Shown here: in pieces, positions 62,520 through 64,000 of the stretch
How the letters are laid out: every line of letters starts with the position of its first letter
Position numbering within the stretch: position 1 is the first letter of the stretch
Assembly: GCF_000421405.1 (NCBI RefSeq)
Contig: NZ_ATWY01000010.1
Location: 1 to 64,000, forward strand
Reading direction: 5' to 3'
Length of the DNA stretch: 64,000 bases
Source: Butyrivibrio sp. NC2007
GTDB lineage: Bacteria > Bacillota > Clostridia > Lachnospirales > Lachnospiraceae
The notes under the pieces: generated by a model
Databases searched by the model: none
Told to the model about the DNA's origin: nothing
What the model saw: the letters and a program-made list of their open reading frames with translations, nothing else
Made by a program: the position numbers and the translations under genes

Positions 62520-62542
62520 ACCTCAGGTATTAAACCTGAGGT
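62520..62542 (-). terminator. Terminator overlapping the end of the 102-residue gene
   Basis: ACCTCAGGT (62520-62528) and ACCTGAGGT (62534-62542) are perfect 9-base arms; on the minus strand TTTTTATTTT follows. The TAA stop codon of the gene (62530-62532) lies in the 5-base loop, so the last codons form the ascending arm. Confidence 0.85.
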
Positions 62543-62838
62543 CTGTCTGCCGGTGCATTTGTGTTTTCAACCATCATATTTATGGCTTCAACTGCCACTT
62601 CATAGAGCATAGCCATTTCCTTGGCTCCCTCGTCATCTTTTTCAGCAATCTTTCTGTACTGATTTGTAAAATATACCTTAGCCTGCTCTATTGTTCCCCT
62701 GGGAATCGCATGGCCATTTGCATACATTGCGCCTGTCTCAGTATTGAACTTATTGGAAGTATATTTTGCTTTCTGTGCATCCCCCACTCCCATTGATTTC
62801 GCCAATGAATGTATCAGATCTTCTCTTTCCTGTGCCAT
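62530..62838 (-). CDS. Small protein of unknown function
   Basis: A 102-residue soluble protein beginning MAQEREDLIHSLAKSMGVGD, with a mainly helical composition (EQAKVYFTNQYRKIAEKDDE, AMLYEVAVEAINMMVENT) and a central short glycine-containing segment (GAMYANGHAIPRG). I recognise no family. GGAGGAGACT precedes the ATG, and the gene ends in an intrinsic terminator that overlaps its stop codon, so it is probably expressed by itself. The window-edge membrane protein lies 72 bases upstream. Confidence 0.65.
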   Translation of the reverse strand: MAQEREDLIHSLAKSMGVGDAQKAKYTSNKFNTETGAMYANGHAIPRGTIEQAKVYFTNQYRKIAEKDDEGAKEMAMLYEVAVEAINMMVENTNAPADRPQV

Positions 62839-62910
62839 AGTCTCCTCCTGATGGTCTTCGTAATAATATCTATGTTTATTATAATATAACGCGCAGTAGA
62901 TTTAAATCTT

Positions 62911-64000
62911 TTATTCACCTACAGCCTCATAAGCTGTATAAAACGTCTCTACATGATCAAACCTGTAATAGGCGTCTCCCTTAATGGAAGCAGCACTTCC
63001 CGGCTCAAGGCACACTTCATCGGTGTTCTGGGGAATCATCCACATGCAGTCCACAAGCTCTTTTCCATCAAAGAAAAGAACATAAGCATCCACTTTGACC
63101 TTTTTGTCAGACTTATTCTCCGCCGTAAGAATTGCAGAGTTGCCTTCTACCGCGGTATAGACTGCCACGTCTGTCGACATGTCTTTTTCATAAGGATCAC
63201 GTTTTGATATAGAGAACTCAAAGGCATCGGGAATGCCTCCGCCAAGGTCCTTTTTGTCAAATCTTCCCTCGAAGACAAAGACACTTCCGTCCCTTACAAC
63301 CTCCACGGTCTTCTCGGAGATTGCCATCTCATTTCCATCCTTGTCTCTGGCCGTAAAGATACACTCATATCTGCACAAATCTCCTGATTTGTTCTGCAAA
63401 ACCAGGATCGGATTGGCATTGTGATCATCCTCCCTGAAATACTGGGCTACTATAAGGGTACCCACCGGAAGTCCGCCGTAGGATGGCATGTCATCATCAG
63501 ATGGCGCGATGGAGATTATTCCTCCTTTATTCCTTTCAGCAGGAGCAATACTGTCAAGACTTTCAAATATCTCCGGAAGCTTTTCGGAAGATGCTAAAGC
63601 GCCGGCACTATTTGCCGCCTCTTCGCTGTGAGTCTTGGGAGTATTGGTGTAATAGGTCATCTCCTCGCCGGCAGAATCACTTACGTTTTCTTCTGCAAGA
63701 AGCGTATTCTCTTCCTTAATGATCCCCAGGCCTTTGGCAAGATTTGAATAATTGTTTATCATTATCTGCTGATAAAAATTTCTGCCGCCCTCATCCGGTG
63801 TCGGAAGATGCAGTCCAAAGGTGTTCAGATACATGACAATTGGAAGCAGAATTCCCGCAAAGGAAATCGCCAGGATCCTTACTATATCTATGGACTTTTC
63901 CTCAATGATCAGTCTTATGCCCATAATAAATGACACCAGTGACGGAATTATCCCCACCAGAAAAAACGAGCTGATAAGCCCAATAATTGAGGTTATAAGT
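62911..64000 (-). CDS. Membrane protein with C-terminal beta domain, 5' end outside the window
   Basis: The frame stays open to the window edge, reading hydrophobic residues (IGLISSFFLVGIIPSLVSF) before the first possible start, so the N-terminus is missing. At least two membrane helices are followed by an acidic linker (about 110 residues, with LLAEENVSDSAGEE) and a soluble domain of beta strands (GTLIVAQYFREDDHNANPIL, CRYECIFTARDKDGNEM, KVKVDAYVLFFDGKE). The last resembles FxLYD-like extracellular domains seen in Firmicute surface proteins. Function unknown. Confidence 0.6.
   Translation of the reverse strand, partial: LITSIIGLISSFFLVGIIPSLVSFIMGIRLIIEEKSIDIVRILAISFAGILLPIVMYLNTFGLHLPTPDEGGRNFYQQIMINNYSNLAKGLGIIKEENTLLAEENVSDSAGEEMTYYTNTPKTHSEEAANSAGALASSEKLPEIFESLDSIAPAERNKGGIISIAPSDDDMPSYGGLPVGTLIVAQYFREDDHNANPILVLQNKSGDLCRYECIFTARDKDGNEMAISEKTVEVVRDGSVFVFEGRFDKKDLGGGIPDAFEFSISKRDPYEKDMSTDVAVYTAVEGNSAILTAENKSDKKVKVDAYVLFFDGKELVDCMWMIPQNTDEVCLEPGSAASIKGDAYYRFDHVETFYTAYEAVGE

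Overview
The window reads as a chromosome segment of a low-GC anaerobic Firmicute of the family Lachnospiraceae, most like Butyrivibrio or Pseudobutyrivibrio. The grounds are inferred from gene content: a smpB-ssrA pair, acetate kinase, clostridial DUF1667 and GlpP glycerol genes, LplB/LplC-type sugar importers, intracellular GH43 enzymes, and a tRNA and tmRNA whose CCA ends are not encoded. Genes are dense and mostly on the minus strand.

Layout. 1-5.7 kb: tmRNA, SmpB, RNase R, SecG and phosphoglycerate mutase. 5.8-9.7 kb: a DUF4153 membrane protein, thiamine pyrophosphokinase and a TPR protein in one operon. 10-15.5 kb: an RpiB/LacA-type isomerase, then a large ECF-S-like/propeller/HD-GYP signalling protein cotranscribed with a BMP-family binding protein. 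15.7-17.4 kb: an iron-sulfur redox operon divergent from an HxlR regulator, with overlapping promoters. 17.4-18.6 kb: an orphan ORC1-like AAA ATPase behind a striking array of eleven TATAAW hexamers, all in one 10-bp register. 18.6-22.7 kb: aldose epimerase, ABCG-like transporter and MscS channel. 22.8-27.6 kb: acetate kinase, TmcAL and a 704-residue protein with a cyclic-nucleotide-binding-like domain.

28.4-43.5 kb is a plant cell wall (pectin/xylan) locus: binding protein, two permeases, rhamnogalacturonan acetylesterase, two GH43 enzymes (one with N-terminal ankyrin repeats), an ABC exporter and a TIM-barrel isomerase. It is followed by altronate dehydratase, divergent uronate isomerase and a LacI regulator. 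Three promoters here carry an operator-like palindrome directly downstream of the -10 box, which suggests one regulon. 43.5-45.3 kb: a BASS transporter, MscL with a zinc ribbon, and tRNA-Gly(CCC) followed by a nested multi-stem palindrome.

45.3-55.8 kb is one tightly coupled eight-gene operon: GntR regulator, ABC ATPase, ABC-2 permease, two sugar-type permeases, a membrane-fusion protein, a MacB-like protein and an 805-residue lipoprotein. It mixes importer and exporter parts. 55.9-62.2 kb is a glycerol catabolism cluster (glpP, glpK, glpF, then two flavoproteins and DUF1667) with two similar terminator leaders that look like GlpP antitermination targets. The window ends with a small unknown gene and a membrane protein cut by the window edge.

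The observations most worth following are the helically phased TATAAW array with its ORC1-like ATPase, the hybrid importer/exporter operon, and the ECF-S/propeller/HD-GYP sensor with its BMP partner.
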